From positions 1 through 38,497 of IMG/VR virus record IMGVR_UViG_3300008448_000247: a stretch of 38,497 nucleotides of DNA; one strand, given 5' to 3'. Within the stretch, counting starts at the first letter, position 1. Every line of letters starts with the position of its first letter. The notes beneath the pieces are model-generated. The model did not search any database. It had not been told where the DNA came from and saw only the letters and a list, made by a program, of their open reading frames with translations. This DNA comes from a virus. Both the position numbers and the translations under genes were made by a program. Positions 1 to 5,672 of the stretch are shown here, one piece after another.

Positions 1-537
1 GGAGATTGGGTAATTTGTTGGGGAGGTGATTACAAAAATATAGAAATTGTTAAACTCAACAAAGATAATTATACACATTGGATTATTGATGCAGAAAATT
101 ACAAAAAAATCATCCTAACAACAGACCCAGATTTAATTGCTGACGGTGTTCAAGCTATTGATGATGATTTCTTGGAGTGGTTTGTTAAGAACCCTACTTG
201 TCAGTATGTTGAAGTTAAACAGCCGTTTACACCAAGTTCTATGGTTTATGGAATAAATACAAATCCGTATGAAATCATCTTTCCACAAGAAGAACCTAAA
301 CAAGAAACACTTGAAGAATATATCAATGAAGTAACCAAAAACTTTAATGATGAAATGTCTGTAAAGTTTACAAGTGGTGGTATTAAATTAGGTGCTAAAT
401 GGCAAGCAGAAAGAATGTATACTGAAGAAGAGGTATTAGATATGCTACCTAAATTTGCAGCTTATACTTTAATTAATGCGGATGAAAGAAGTAGATTACC
501 ACTTGATAAATGGTTTGAACAATTTAAAAAGAAATAA
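1..537 (+). CDS. hypothetical phage protein, 5' end outside window
   Basis: The reading frame is open from the first base (GDWVICWGGDYKN...), so the gene starts upstream of the window; the TTG at 172 is an internal codon. Two parts are visible: a central stretch around AIDDDFLEWFVKNPTC, a segment I associate with phage proteins of Bacteroidetes, and a C-terminal module with GAKWQAERMY followed by an acidic helix and a W-F-x-x-F-KKK ending. The same C-terminal module recurs in the next gene. Function is unknown; no catalytic motif is visible. The stop codon lies one base before the ATG of the next gene, so the two are probably cotranscribed. Confidence 0.75.
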   Translation, partial: GDWVICWGGDYKNIEIVKLNKDNYTHWIIDAENYKKIILTTDPDLIADGVQAIDDDFLEWFVKNPTCQYVEVKQPFTPSSMVYGINTNPYEIIFPQEEPKQETLEEYINEVTKNFNDEMSVKFTSGGIKLGAKWQAERMYTEEEVLDMLPKFAAYTLINADERSRLPLDKWFEQFKKK

Positions 538-538
538 T

Positions 539-769
539 ATGGCACAAGATACACTTGAAGAAGCTATGAATGAGAATGGCTATCACGATCAAACAAGTGA
601 TACCCTATGGAGAGAGGGGGTTGTGTTTGGTGCTAAATGGCAAGCTGAAAGAATGTATTCTTATGATGAACTTAGACATATTGCTTATCTTGCTTATGTT
701 AAAGGTCAGTTAAATTTTCCTACAGAAAACAAATTTAATCTGTGGATACAAGAACATAAAAAGAAATAA
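539..769 (+). CDS. small protein with GAKWQAERMY module
   Basis: The gene encodes 76 aa. I place the start at the ATG at 539, one base after the previous stop; an in-frame ATG at 476 would overlap the upstream gene by over 60 bases and is less likely. Most of the protein is the GAKWQAERMY module (residues about 31-76), ending in W-I-x-E-H-KKK, like the end of the preceding protein. It looks like a free-standing copy of that C-terminal domain with a short acidic N-terminal tail (MAQDTLEEAMNENGY). No function is known. The next gene starts 2 bases after its stop. Confidence 0.72.
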   Translation: MAQDTLEEAMNENGYHDQTSDTLWREGVVFGAKWQAERMYSYDELRHIAYLAYVKGQLNFPTENKFNLWIQEHKKK

Positions 770-770
770 T

Positions 771-1154
771 ATGAATATATTTTTAGAACCAGGCCAATTC
801 CTTAGAGTAGTTGGTCATGATGAACCACTTAAATCTCACTTTTTAGTTAGGGAGAAATATGAACGTCCTATGTTATCACAAAGTGGAGGTTGGGATAATA
901 CTTTCAGAAGTGAGGAATGGCGTGGTACTGCTTGGCATACTGTTGAGGATGAATTACCTGCTTGGGTAGATAGTACATATAATGAATTCAATAAATTAGG
1001 TCATTTTCATTATGAAATAGTTGAGGTAATGGATATTAAACATTTAATCAATATCTACATGTGTGGGTACGGAGATCGTGACGATAAATTGTCTCCGTTT
1101 GTGGGAGGTGAACCAGAAAAGTATATTAAAATGATTTTAGAGGGTTTAGTGTAA
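771..1154 (+). CDS. hypothetical protein
   Basis: The 127-aa protein is soluble and not recognised. It is rich in aromatic and acidic residues (SQSGGWDN, EEWRGTAWHTVEDE, GYGDRDDKLSPFVGGEP), with no signal peptide, membrane segment or catalytic motif I can identify. Its ATG is 1 base after the upstream stop, so it closes the operon that enters from the left edge. A new promoter begins immediately after its stop codon at 1158. Confidence 0.7.
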   Translation: MNIFLEPGQFLRVVGHDEPLKSHFLVREKYERPMLSQSGGWDNTFRSEEWRGTAWHTVEDELPAWVDSTYNEFNKLGHFHYEIVEVMDIKHLINIYMCGYGDRDDKLSPFVGGEPEKYIKMILEGLV

Positions 1155-1157
1155 AGG

Positions 1158-1189
1158 TTTGGCCTCATAGAAAACAGATGTTATATTTA
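1158..1189 (+). promoter_or_regulatory. phage promoter (TTTG-N20-TATATTTA)
   Basis: TTTG at 1158-1161 is followed, after exactly 20 nt, by TATATTTA at 1182-1189. This matches the Bacteroidetes -33/-7 pattern, and the same TTTGGC...GATGTTATATT wording recurs at seven other places in the window with the same spacing. It should drive the small genes from 1205. Confidence 0.75.
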
Positions 1190-1204
1190 AATAAATAAAA
1201 GGTT

Positions 1205-1363
1205 ATGAAAAAATTAAGTTTAAAATTATTGGTAGCAGGATGGATTGTACTTGGTATTAGTTTCATCACACCAGGAACATGGCATTCTTATTTCGCAGGT
1301 ATCGCTTGTGGATTATTTATTAGTTCCTTTTTGATAGGTTTTAATGAATATAAAGATCAATAA
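1205..1363 (+). CDS. small membrane protein
   Basis: This 52-aa ORF begins with ATG 16 bases after the -7 element of the 1158 promoter, preceded by AAAAGGTT. The sequence (MKKLSLKLLVAGWIVLGIS... then YFAGIACGLFISSFLIGF) has two hydrophobic segments of about 17-20 residues, linked by a short loop with P and W, and a charged end (NEYKDQ). It is likely a two-pass inner-membrane protein of unknown role. The gene is short, but promoter position and codon use support it. The same AAAGGTT-ATG leader is found before the AT-hook gene at 4015. Confidence 0.6.
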   Translation: MKKLSLKLLVAGWIVLGISFITPGTWHSYFAGIACGLFISSFLIGFNEYKDQ

Positions 1364-1365
1364 AA

Positions 1366-1527
1366 ATGAAGACATACAACAAATCACAAGTTAACACTAT
1401 CGCTAGGATGGTGGTATTGGCTAAACCAACTAGCGCTGAGGAATTTCAAGAAGCATTTGAAAACGCTATCGCCACAGTAGATGAGGCAACAGAAAATTTT
1501 ACTGACTCTATTTACCCAGTGCGATGA
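1366..1527 (+). CDS. small hypothetical protein
   Basis: This 53-aa ORF starts 2 bases after the previous stop and ends in an ATGA overlap with the next gene, which suggests translational coupling. The product begins MKTYNKSQVNTIARMVVLAK and continues with an acidic helical region (SAEEFQEAFENAIATVDEA). It has no membrane segment. Function is unknown. Support comes from tight packing between two other genes behind the same promoter. Confidence 0.55.
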   Translation: MKTYNKSQVNTIARMVVLAKPTSAEEFQEAFENAIATVDEATENFTDSIYPVR

Positions 1528-1763
1528 TATTACTATATATTATTTCAGTATTAGTTGTATTCTTTGGTTTTGCCTTTTACAACTATCATCAAACTGATAG
1601 GAATAAAACAGTGTCAGTTGGTAGTGCATGGTTTGCAGCTATATTTTGGCCTATTATATTACCTTTACTCTTAATAGCTCTTATAATGTTTAAAGGTGGA
1701 GAAATATTTGATGACATTTCAGAAAACGGATTAAAAGATGATACAAAAAGAAAAAGCGATTAA
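1524..1763 (+). CDS. small membrane protein, two segments
   Basis: The 79-aa product has a hydrophobic segment at residues about 2-20 (ILLYIISVLVVFFGFAFY), a polar loop (NYHQTDRNKTVSVGS) and a second segment at about 35-57 with a proline (FWPIILPLLLIALIMF), then a charged tail (DDISENGLKDDTKRKSD). It overlaps the upstream gene by ATGA and the downstream gene by 26 bases. Function is unknown. A holin is possible on topology alone, but the position among early-type small genes gives no support for that. Confidence 0.65.
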   Translation: MILLYIISVLVVFFGFAFYNYHQTDRNKTVSVGSAWFAAIFWPIILPLLLIALIMFKGGEIFDDISENGLKDDTKRKSD

Positions 1764-2028
1764 CTGGGTTAACACTTATTTTATCCAAGAAGAAGAAAGT
1801 CTCTATCGTGACTTGGAAGTAGAAGTAAAGAATAAAAATATTGATTCTATTGTTAGTTTATCTGAGAAACTACATGATATAAAAGAGAGAAAAGCTGAAG
1901 TACTAGAGCATGTTGAGGATGCTGAAGATAATGTTGAATTAATTCAAGTACTTTTGGATTGGGAGGACGCAGATAGAGTAATGGAATTAGATTATATCTC
2001 TTACATATTTGATGTGAGATCTTTTTAA
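1738..2028 (+). CDS. small acidic helical protein
   Basis: The 96-aa product is highly charged and predicted to be mostly helical (ESLYRDLEVEVKNKN, SLSEKLHDIKERKAEVLEHV), consistent with a short coiled coil. The ATG at 1738 lies inside the end of the upstream gene, a 26-base overlap; no later ATG gives a better fit. Function is unknown. It is the last gene before a short gap leading to the nuclease-like gene at 2051. Confidence 0.6.
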   Translation: MIQKEKAINWVNTYFIQEEESLYRDLEVEVKNKNIDSIVSLSEKLHDIKERKAEVLEHVEDAEDNVELIQVLLDWEDADRVMELDYISYIFDVRSF

Positions 2029-2050
2029 CGTCATGATTGATATATAAAAT

Positions 2051-2665
2051 ATGTTTAGAAATAAAATTACATTAGAATATGCTCTAGAATTAGAAGAAAA
2101 AGGTGATATTATTATAGTATCATCTAATAATGATATTACATATCATCCTAAAGCACATGAATGGTTATCTAATTTTGATTTACTTAAATCTAAAGCCAGA
2201 CATATCCAAATAGATAAAATTTTAAAATATTTTTCTGCTTTATATGTAATTGAAATACCAAGATATAGTGATGACACTACAGAATGGTTTTACCTTTATG
2301 GAATAGAAAATAACAATATTAAATCTAAAATTAAAGATAACATAGAATATATATACATATTAATTAATCCTGGTTATCCTGACTTAGTTAAGATAGGAAT
2401 GACTGAGAAAACAGTTGAAGGTAGAGTCAAAAGTATTAATGCCACTTCCACAGTTAATGAATGGGTAGCTAAATTCGCGTTGCCTGTTAGTAAAGGATCA
2501 GCATATAAAATAGAACAACAAATGCATAAATATTTTGCTAGTGAACGAATAACATCAGACCATGGAAATGAAAGGGAATTTTTCAAAATATCATCTTTAA
2601 AAGCATTTGATAAATTAAGAGAAATAGGAGCCTTACATCAAGTTGGAGAACCTATCATATATTAA
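2051..2665 (+). CDS. T5orf172 / GIY-YIG-superfamily nuclease-like protein
   Basis: The 204-aa protein has an N-terminal region of unknown fold (residues 1-95) and a C-terminal domain (about 98-182) that reads like T5orf172/MUG113, a branch of the GIY-YIG superfamily: YIYIL at 100-104, K-I-G-M-T at 114-118, an R at 125, a conserved-type E at 155 in a helix (KIEQQMHKYF) and the NEREFF signature at 173-178. Such domains are common as free-standing nucleases or DNA-processing proteins in phages. Whether it is a homing endonuclease or part of DNA metabolism cannot be told. A clear terminator follows at 2679, so this ends its transcript. Confidence 0.75.
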   Translation: MFRNKITLEYALELEEKGDIIIVSSNNDITYHPKAHEWLSNFDLLKSKARHIQIDKILKYFSALYVIEIPRYSDDTTEWFYLYGIENNNIKSKIKDNIEYIYILINPGYPDLVKIGMTEKTVEGRVKSINATSTVNEWVAKFALPVSKGSAYKIEQQMHKYFASERITSDHGNEREFFKISSLKAFDKLREIGALHQVGEPIIY

Positions 2666-2678
2666 TATATTCAAAATG

Positions 2679-2703
2679 AGTGTCACATGTGTGGCACTTT
2701 TTT
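2679..2703 (+). terminator. Rho-independent terminator
   Basis: AGTGTCAC (2679-2686) pairs with GTGGCACT (2691-2698) as an 8-bp stem with one G-T pair and an ATGT loop, followed by a T run to 2703. It follows the nuclease gene and precedes the late-type motif of the next gene. Confidence 0.8.
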
Positions 2704-2714
2704 GTTTTAACTAA

Positions 2715-2722
2715 TATTTATA
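2715..2722 (+). promoter_or_regulatory. late-type motif TATTTATA, 3 nt before ATG
   Basis: TATTTATA is followed by TTC and the ATG at 2726. It sits just after a terminator, so the next gene needs its own promoter. Five genes in the window share TATTTAT(A/T)-N3-ATG. If this is a -7 element, transcription would start at or within about 2 nt of the ATG. Confidence 0.5.
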
Positions 2723-2725
2723 TTC

Positions 2726-3682
2726 ATGATAAAACTGATTGATTTAATAGACGAGATAGAATTAAGAACAGGTCCTTTAGATATACCTGAAGAGGATACT
2801 GCTAATTTCTTTTTAGATGAATTTGGATTCCCTGAAGATGTATTTGACACAGAGGAAGAATGGGAAAAACCAATTGAAGAAGTTGTTCCTAACTTTTTTA
2901 AACAAGTAAATAAAAAGAAAAGTGTAGTAGCTAAAGCTGGGACTTTTGAATTAATTGTACCTTCTTCTTATTATGGTCATCTTTTCTTAATTAATACTGA
3001 GGCTGAAACTAATAGCGCTATCAATAATTTAAACGGGTATTTAGCCGGATTTATTGATGTTGATATAATTAATACAAGCGCTACAAATGGTTTAAGTAAA
3101 CCGTTTAAAATGACTGGAGCCGAAATTCACTTAACCCATATTAATGAAGGTTATAGAGGAATGGGTTTAGGTACTATCATGTATCAAATGTTACTTCAAG
3201 CCTATAAAACAGTATTCTCAGATTCTATTCTATATGAAGCATCTAGAGCAGTTTGGATTAAAAAATTAGCTCCTATGGCTAATGGGAAAAATATTATTTT
3301 TGGAGGTCAAATAGGAAATACAATTGTTCCTTTATCTTTAGAGGATGCTTCAAATGATGATGTAATGGGTGAATGGGGATTTGATAGATATTTCCTTACT
3401 ACTAACCCACCTGCTGAATTAAGAAAAATTGCTGGTGCTGTACAAGGTTTATCTATCACTAATCAAGAATACGGAATATACCAACCAAAAGTTAAAATGA
3501 ATGCTCAACAGCTAATAGACATAGCTGATACTGTTGATTCAATTCCAGCATTAATTAAAGCAGCTAAATTAGATCAAACAGTAGGATACGCGGGTGTCGC
3601 AGATCAGTTCGAGAAAATATTAGTTGAAACGGATAATGCTATAGTAGTTGTGGATGATTTAGCTGAAGCGGAAGTTATCTAA
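2726..3682 (+). CDS. GNAT-like acetyltransferase with capsid-leader-like N-terminus
   Basis: The 318-aa protein begins MIKLIDLIDEIELRTG, close to the MIKLTDLLKEV leader of the kinase (30915) and phosphatase (33175). Residues 132-162 (EIHLTHINEGYRGMGLGTIM) match GNAT motif A, with the R-G-x-G-x-G acyl-CoA-binding loop at 144-149. Flanking regions are acidic and unfamiliar. The C-terminal third (ADTVDSIPALIKAAKL) is helical. Acetyltransferase activity is inferred from motif A only; the substrate is unknown. It is transcribed alone: a terminator and TATTTATA motif lie upstream and a promoter follows at 3725. The leader suggests possible packaging into the capsid. Confidence 0.62.
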   Translation: MIKLIDLIDEIELRTGPLDIPEEDTANFFLDEFGFPEDVFDTEEEWEKPIEEVVPNFFKQVNKKKSVVAKAGTFELIVPSSYYGHLFLINTEAETNSAINNLNGYLAGFIDVDIINTSATNGLSKPFKMTGAEIHLTHINEGYRGMGLGTIMYQMLLQAYKTVFSDSILYEASRAVWIKKLAPMANGKNIIFGGQIGNTIVPLSLEDASNDDVMGEWGFDRYFLTTNPPAELRKIAGAVQGLSITNQEYGIYQPKVKMNAQQLIDIADTVDSIPALIKAAKLDQTVGYAGVADQFEKILVETDNAIVVVDDLAEAEVI

Positions 3683-3724
3683 TTCGTTGATTTTTAACAT
3701 TCTAGTGTTTTTTCACACCCTTTG

Positions 3725-3756
3725 TTTGGCTTTTGGGAATTTTAATGTTATATTTA
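3725..3756 (+). promoter_or_regulatory. phage promoter (TTTG-N20-TATATTTA)
   Basis: TTTG at 3725-3728 and TATATTTA at 3749-3756 are separated by 20 nt. It serves the small membrane protein gene at 3786. Confidence 0.75.
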
Positions 3757-3785
3757 GATATAATAATTAATAAAAACACAAAGAT

Positions 3786-3953
3786 ATGGTAAACGCAATC
3801 GCAATTATGATTTTGATCGTAGCAGCAACACGAATCTACAAAATTCATCAAAATGGTGGTATTACTGATATCGCTACAGAAGTATATGAATTTGGTTCAC
3901 ATTTGATTGCTTCATGTATCATTTTTGGATTTTTTATGTTTATTATGTCCTAA
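3786..3953 (+). CDS. small membrane protein
   Basis: This 55-aa ORF starts 30 nt downstream of the 3725 promoter's -7 element, after an A-rich leader. The product (MVNAIAIMILIVAATRIYKI..., then HLIASCIIFGFFMFIMS) has one hydrophobic segment at each end and a polar centre (HQNGGITDIATEVYEFGS), so it is probably a two-pass membrane peptide. Function is unknown. A second promoter copy begins 3 bases after its stop, so it appears to be a single-gene unit. Confidence 0.6.
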   Translation: MVNAIAIMILIVAATRIYKIHQNGGITDIATEVYEFGSHLIASCIIFGFFMFIMS

Positions 3954-3955
3954 AG

Positions 3956-3987
3956 TTTGGCTTCCCAAAATAGGGATGTTATATTTA
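3956..3987 (+). promoter_or_regulatory. phage promoter (TTTG-N20-TATATTTA)
   Basis: TTTG at 3956-3959 and TATATTTA at 3980-3987 have the standard 20-nt spacing. It drives the AT-hook gene at 4015 and perhaps the tRNA-like RNA after it. Confidence 0.75.
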
Positions 3988-4014
3988 GATATAAATTAAA
4001 ACACAATAAAGGTT

Positions 4015-4347
4015 ATGGCAGAAGAAATTAAAAAAAGACGTGGTCGCCCACCTGGTACAGCCAAGAAAGATCCAAAAACTGATCTTAAAATCAACATGAC
4101 TGCTACCACATACGAACCTAAAAAACGAGGTCGTAAACCAAAACCACAAACTGAAACTGTAGCATTTGTAGCTGAGGTTCCTCTTGACGGAGAAATTGAA
4201 GGTACAACACCTGATAAGTTGAAAAACTTTGTTAAACAAGTAAAGTATATGGATTTTCTTTTAGACAAAGAACCATACCGAATGGACATTCGTATAAAAA
4301 AGAATGAAACAATTCAACGTATGTGTTTTTTGATTGAGGGACTTTAA
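4015..4347 (+). CDS. AT-hook DNA-binding protein
   Basis: The 110-aa protein carries two AT-hook-like motifs in a basic N-terminal half: RRGRPPG at residues 8-14 (a canonical RGRP core) and KRGRKPKP at 37-44 (RGRK variant). AT-hooks insert into the minor groove of AT-rich DNA, and this genome is AT-rich. The C-terminal half (residues 60-110) is a mixed, probably folded region (TPDKLKNFVKQVKYMDFLLD) of unknown role. It has its own strong-looking promoter at 3956 and an AAAGGTT-ATG leader shared with 1205. A regulatory or host-nucleoid-directed role is an inference. Confidence 0.7.
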   Translation: MAEEIKKRRGRPPGTAKKDPKTDLKINMTATTYEPKKRGRKPKPQTETVAFVAEVPLDGEIEGTTPDKLKNFVKQVKYMDFLLDKEPYRMDIRIKKNETIQRMCFLIEGL

Positions 4348-4353
4348 CCAGAT

Positions 4354-4475
4354 AGTCATGTGGCGGAATGATCGACGGATCAATGGATATAGACGCATCC
4401 CCGAAGCTGCTTGCATTAAGCGGGAGATCAGATAATCGTAAGCTGATCGTAGAGGTTCGAATCCTCTCATGGCTA
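4354..4475 (+). ncRNA. tRNA-like RNA, class II-like, with enlarged D-loop
   Basis: The ends form a proper tRNA acceptor and T arm: AGTCATG (4354-4360) pairs with CATGGCT (4468-4474, one T-G pair), AGAGG-TTCGAAT-CCTCT lies at 4451-4467, and discriminator A at 4475 is followed by C as in every tRNA here. A Leu/Ser-like variable arm is present: GATCAG pairs with CTGATC over 4426-4448. The middle is abnormal. The D-loop holds an extra GATC-GACG-GATC, and the expected anticodon arm (CTGCTTGCATTAAGCGG) has no loop with T33. At 122 nt it is far longer than a tRNA. It may be a tRNA relic, a tRNA mimic, or an unusual tRNA; the decoding identity is unknown. Confidence 0.5.
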
Positions 4476-4487
4476 CTAATTACTCTA

Positions 4488-4563
4488 AACGGTTTTAAAC
4501 CACTTTAGCGACTTTCTCAGGACTATATATATGTATATGAGAAACGCGGTTTAAAGCCGGGTT
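4488..4563 (+). repeat. imperfect inverted repeat / stem-loop
   Basis: A perfect 7-bp stem TTTCTCA (4513-4519) / TGAGAAA (4537-4543) is flanked by partly complementary arms: AACGGTTTTAAACC on the left and GGTTTAAAGCC-GGGTT on the right. It could be an RNA processing or termination structure between the tRNA-like RNA and the tRNA promoter. No protein gene is visible here. Only A-rich sequence (4564-4591) separates it from the 4592 promoter. Confidence 0.4.
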
Positions 4564-4591
4564 AAAAAAGGAAAAAAGAAATTAAAAATAG

Positions 4592-4623
4592 TTTGGCTTT
4601 TTAGATAAAGGATGTTATATTAA
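4592..4623 (+). promoter_or_regulatory. phage promoter of the tRNA island
   Basis: TTTG at 4592-4595 and TATATTAA at 4616-4623 are spaced by 20 nt. It directs transcription of the first tRNA of the array. Confidence 0.75.
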
Positions 4624-4665
4624 TATCATAAATAATTAGCACGAACAAAAAGAAAAGTTTAATAT

Positions 4666-4740
4666 TGTGGGGTAGTAGCAGAGGCCAGCTCGCCAGGCTC
4701 ATAACCTAGGAGGTCGTCGGTTCGAATCCGACCCCCGCTA
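4666..4740 (+). tRNA. tRNA-Met (CAT)
   Basis: Acceptor TGTGGGG pairs with CCCCGCT except for a T-T mismatch at position 1:72. The anticodon loop is CTCATAA and the T arm GTCGG-TTCGAAT-CCGAC. The unpaired 1:72 position is a property of bacterial initiator tRNAs, but the three G-C pairs expected in the initiator anticodon stem are absent, so elongator, initiator and lysidine-type Ile remain possible. Confidence 0.85.
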
Positions 4741-4761
4741 CAAATAAAATATAAAAACAAA

Positions 4762-4878
4762 ATGAAACAGACCTTAAGACATAACAATTATCGCCCGAGC
4801 ACGGCACAGTCGCTGATTATAGCGGATGTGAAGGGATTAGGCTTTAATTGGGATGAAACAAATATGAGGTTTAGTTGA
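4762..4878 (+). CDS. possible small ORF within tRNA island
   Basis: A 38-aa ORF (starting MKQTLRHNNYRPSTAQ, ending NWDETNMRFS) lies between the first tRNA and a strong terminator, after an A-rich leader typical of genes here. It has no recognisable motif and could be chance. Its codon use is more GC-rich (CGC CCG AGC ACG) than that of neighbouring genes. I list it because this 270-base gap otherwise holds only the terminator and a boxA-like site. Confidence 0.25.
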   Translation: MKQTLRHNNYRPSTAQSLIIADVKGLGFNWDETNMRFS

Positions 4879-4907
4879 ATGGAGTGATTATATTACAACA
4901 TCAAAAG

Positions 4908-4944
4908 AACCTCAAACGAATAAAAAAGTTTGAGGTTTTTTTTT
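4908..4944 (+). terminator. strong Rho-independent terminator inside tRNA island
   Basis: AACCTCAAAC (4908-4917) and GTTTGAGGTT (4928-4937) form a perfect 10-bp stem followed by a run of T to 4944. It lies between the first tRNA and the other 24 tRNAs of the main array. I see no copy of the phage promoter between it and the next tRNA. Confidence 0.85.
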
Positions 4945-4986
4945 CAAAAAGTTTTAAAGTAATTAACAACTACTAAGAAACAAAAT

Positions 4987-5001
4987 AGATCTTTGACGTA
5001 T
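4987..5001 (+). promoter_or_regulatory. boxA-like antitermination site
   Basis: AGATCTTTGACGTAT just ahead of tRNA-Asn resembles the boxA element (core CTTTGA/CTTTAA) that loads NusB/NusE antitermination complexes on rRNA leaders. A similar CGTTCTTTGAAAATA lies in the leader of the large RNA at 7974. Function is inferred from sequence and position. Confidence 0.45.
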
Positions 5002-5011
5002 GGAACTTTTT

Positions 5012-5083
5012 GGCGGTATAGCTCAATGGTGGAGCAATCGGCTGTTAACCGATCGGATATGAGTTCGAGTCTCATTGCCGCCT
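5012..5083 (+). tRNA. tRNA-Asn (GTT)
   Basis: Acceptor GGCGGTA/TGCCGCC, anticodon arm ATCGG-CTGTTAA-CCGAT, T arm ATGAG-TTCGAGT-CTCAT, discriminator T followed by C. It is the first tRNA after the internal terminator and boxA-like site. Confidence 0.93.
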
Positions 5084-5092
5084 CTTATTTAT

Positions 5093-5166
5093 GCTCGGTT
5101 CATCTAGTTGGTCCAGGATACAAGATTTTCATTCTTGGCACACGGGTTCGAATCCCGTACCGAGTA
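5093..5166 (+). tRNA. tRNA-Glu (TTC)
   Basis: Acceptor GCTCGGT/ACCGAGT (G-T at 1:72), anticodon arm CAAGA-TTTTCAT-TCTTG, T arm ACGGG-TTCGAAT-CCCGT, discriminator A followed by C. Confidence 0.92.
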
Positions 5167-5177
5167 CTATTTTATTT

Positions 5178-5263
5178 GGTGTCGTCACCATAGCGGCGAT
5201 TGGCCCTGACTGTAAATCAGGTCTCGGAGAGTAACATCGTAGGTTCGAGTCCTACCGGCACCA
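5178..5263 (+). tRNA. tRNA-Tyr (GTA)
   Basis: Acceptor GGTGTCG/CGGCACC, anticodon arm CCTGA-CTGTAAA-TCAGG, long class II variable arm, T arm GTAGG-TTCGAGT-CCTAC, discriminator A followed by C. Confidence 0.93.
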
Positions 5264-5335
5264 CAAAACAAAAACCGGGCCCAAGACAGATGGTGGTTTC
5301 TCTTAAATGAGAGTTTTTGACTTTGTCTTATTTAT

Positions 5336-5409
5336 GCTTTCGTAACTCAACTGGACAGAGTAACTGGCTTTTAACCAGTAAGTTGGGGGTTCGAGTCCCT
5401 CCGGGAGCA
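5336..5409 (+). tRNA. tRNA-Lys (TTT)
   Basis: Acceptor GCTTTCG/CGGGAGC, anticodon arm ACTGG-CTTTTAA-CCAGT, T arm GGGGG-TTCGAGT-CCCTC. It is the only tRNA in the island whose gene encodes a full CCA after the discriminator (A-CCA at 5409-5412). The 72-base spacer upstream (5264-5335) contains AAGACA...TGTCTT and TCTC...GAGA pairings but no gene. Confidence 0.93.
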
Positions 5410-5412
5410 CCA

Positions 5413-5511
5413 AATACTGGGAATGAAAATGATCTGACGGCAATTGGATCAGAAGTAATTTATGGTATCTGTAATGTATAAGTATTTTGCCGAAGAAAGT
5501 ACAAAACAGTT
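5413..5511 (+). other. spacer in tRNA array, possible hairpin, no gene
   Basis: This is one of the longest gaps inside the array. TGATC...GATCA (around 5430-5453) can pair. I see neither an ORF nor a tRNA. It may be a decayed tRNA gene or a processing spacer. Confidence 0.3.
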
Positions 5512-5584
5512 TTTTTATTAGTGTAGCGGCAGCACAGTGGGCTCAGAAAGCCCGCGGGGATTGGTTCGAATCCAATATAAAAAT
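5512..5584 (+). tRNA. tRNA-like gene, anticodon uncertain, atypical
   Basis: A 73-nt cloverleaf is recognisable: T arm ATTGG-TTCGAAT-CCAAT, acceptor TTTTTAT/ATAAAAA made only of A-T pairs, discriminator T followed by C. The best anticodon stem TGGGC/GCCCG leaves the loop TCAGAAA, which lacks the near-universal T33 and would read AGA. A one-base shift would place CAG or GAA, but then the stem fails. It is either a degenerate tRNA or one with an unusual identity. Confidence 0.55.
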
Positions 5585-5593
5585 CAATTTTAT

Positions 5594-5664
5594 ACGCCTA
5601 TGGTGAAATGGTATCATACCGGTCTCCAAAACCGTTGTTTCGAGTTCGAATCTTGGTAGGCGTG
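5594..5664 (+). tRNA. tRNA-Trp (CCA)
   Basis: Acceptor ACGCCTA/TAGGCGT, anticodon loop CTCCAAA on a CCGGT/ACCGT stem with one mismatch, T arm TCGAG-TTCGAAT-CTTGG with G-T pairs, discriminator G followed by C. Confidence 0.88.
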
Positions 5665-5672
5665 CTATTTAT

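Noticed and set aside
172-537. TTG at 172 as the start of the first gene
   Set aside because: The frame is open to base 1 and the encoded sequence upstream continues the protein naturally, so the gene is truncated by the window edge.
476-538. Upstream start for the second GAKWQAERMY gene
   Set aside because: It would overlap the first gene by 62 bases, while an ATG at 539 directly follows that gene's stop.
1524-1763. Holin assignment for the small two-segment membrane protein
   Set aside because: Topology alone is not enough, and the gene lies among early-type small genes, with no endolysin nearby.
3700-3716. Possible terminator after the GNAT-like gene
   Set aside because: AACA...TGTT followed by T residues gives only a 4-bp stem, too weak to call.
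4993-5193. ORF across tRNA-Asn and tRNA-Glu (and a similar one at 7023-7223)
   Set aside because: The sequence is fully explained by consecutive tRNA cloverleafs; the open frames are incidental.
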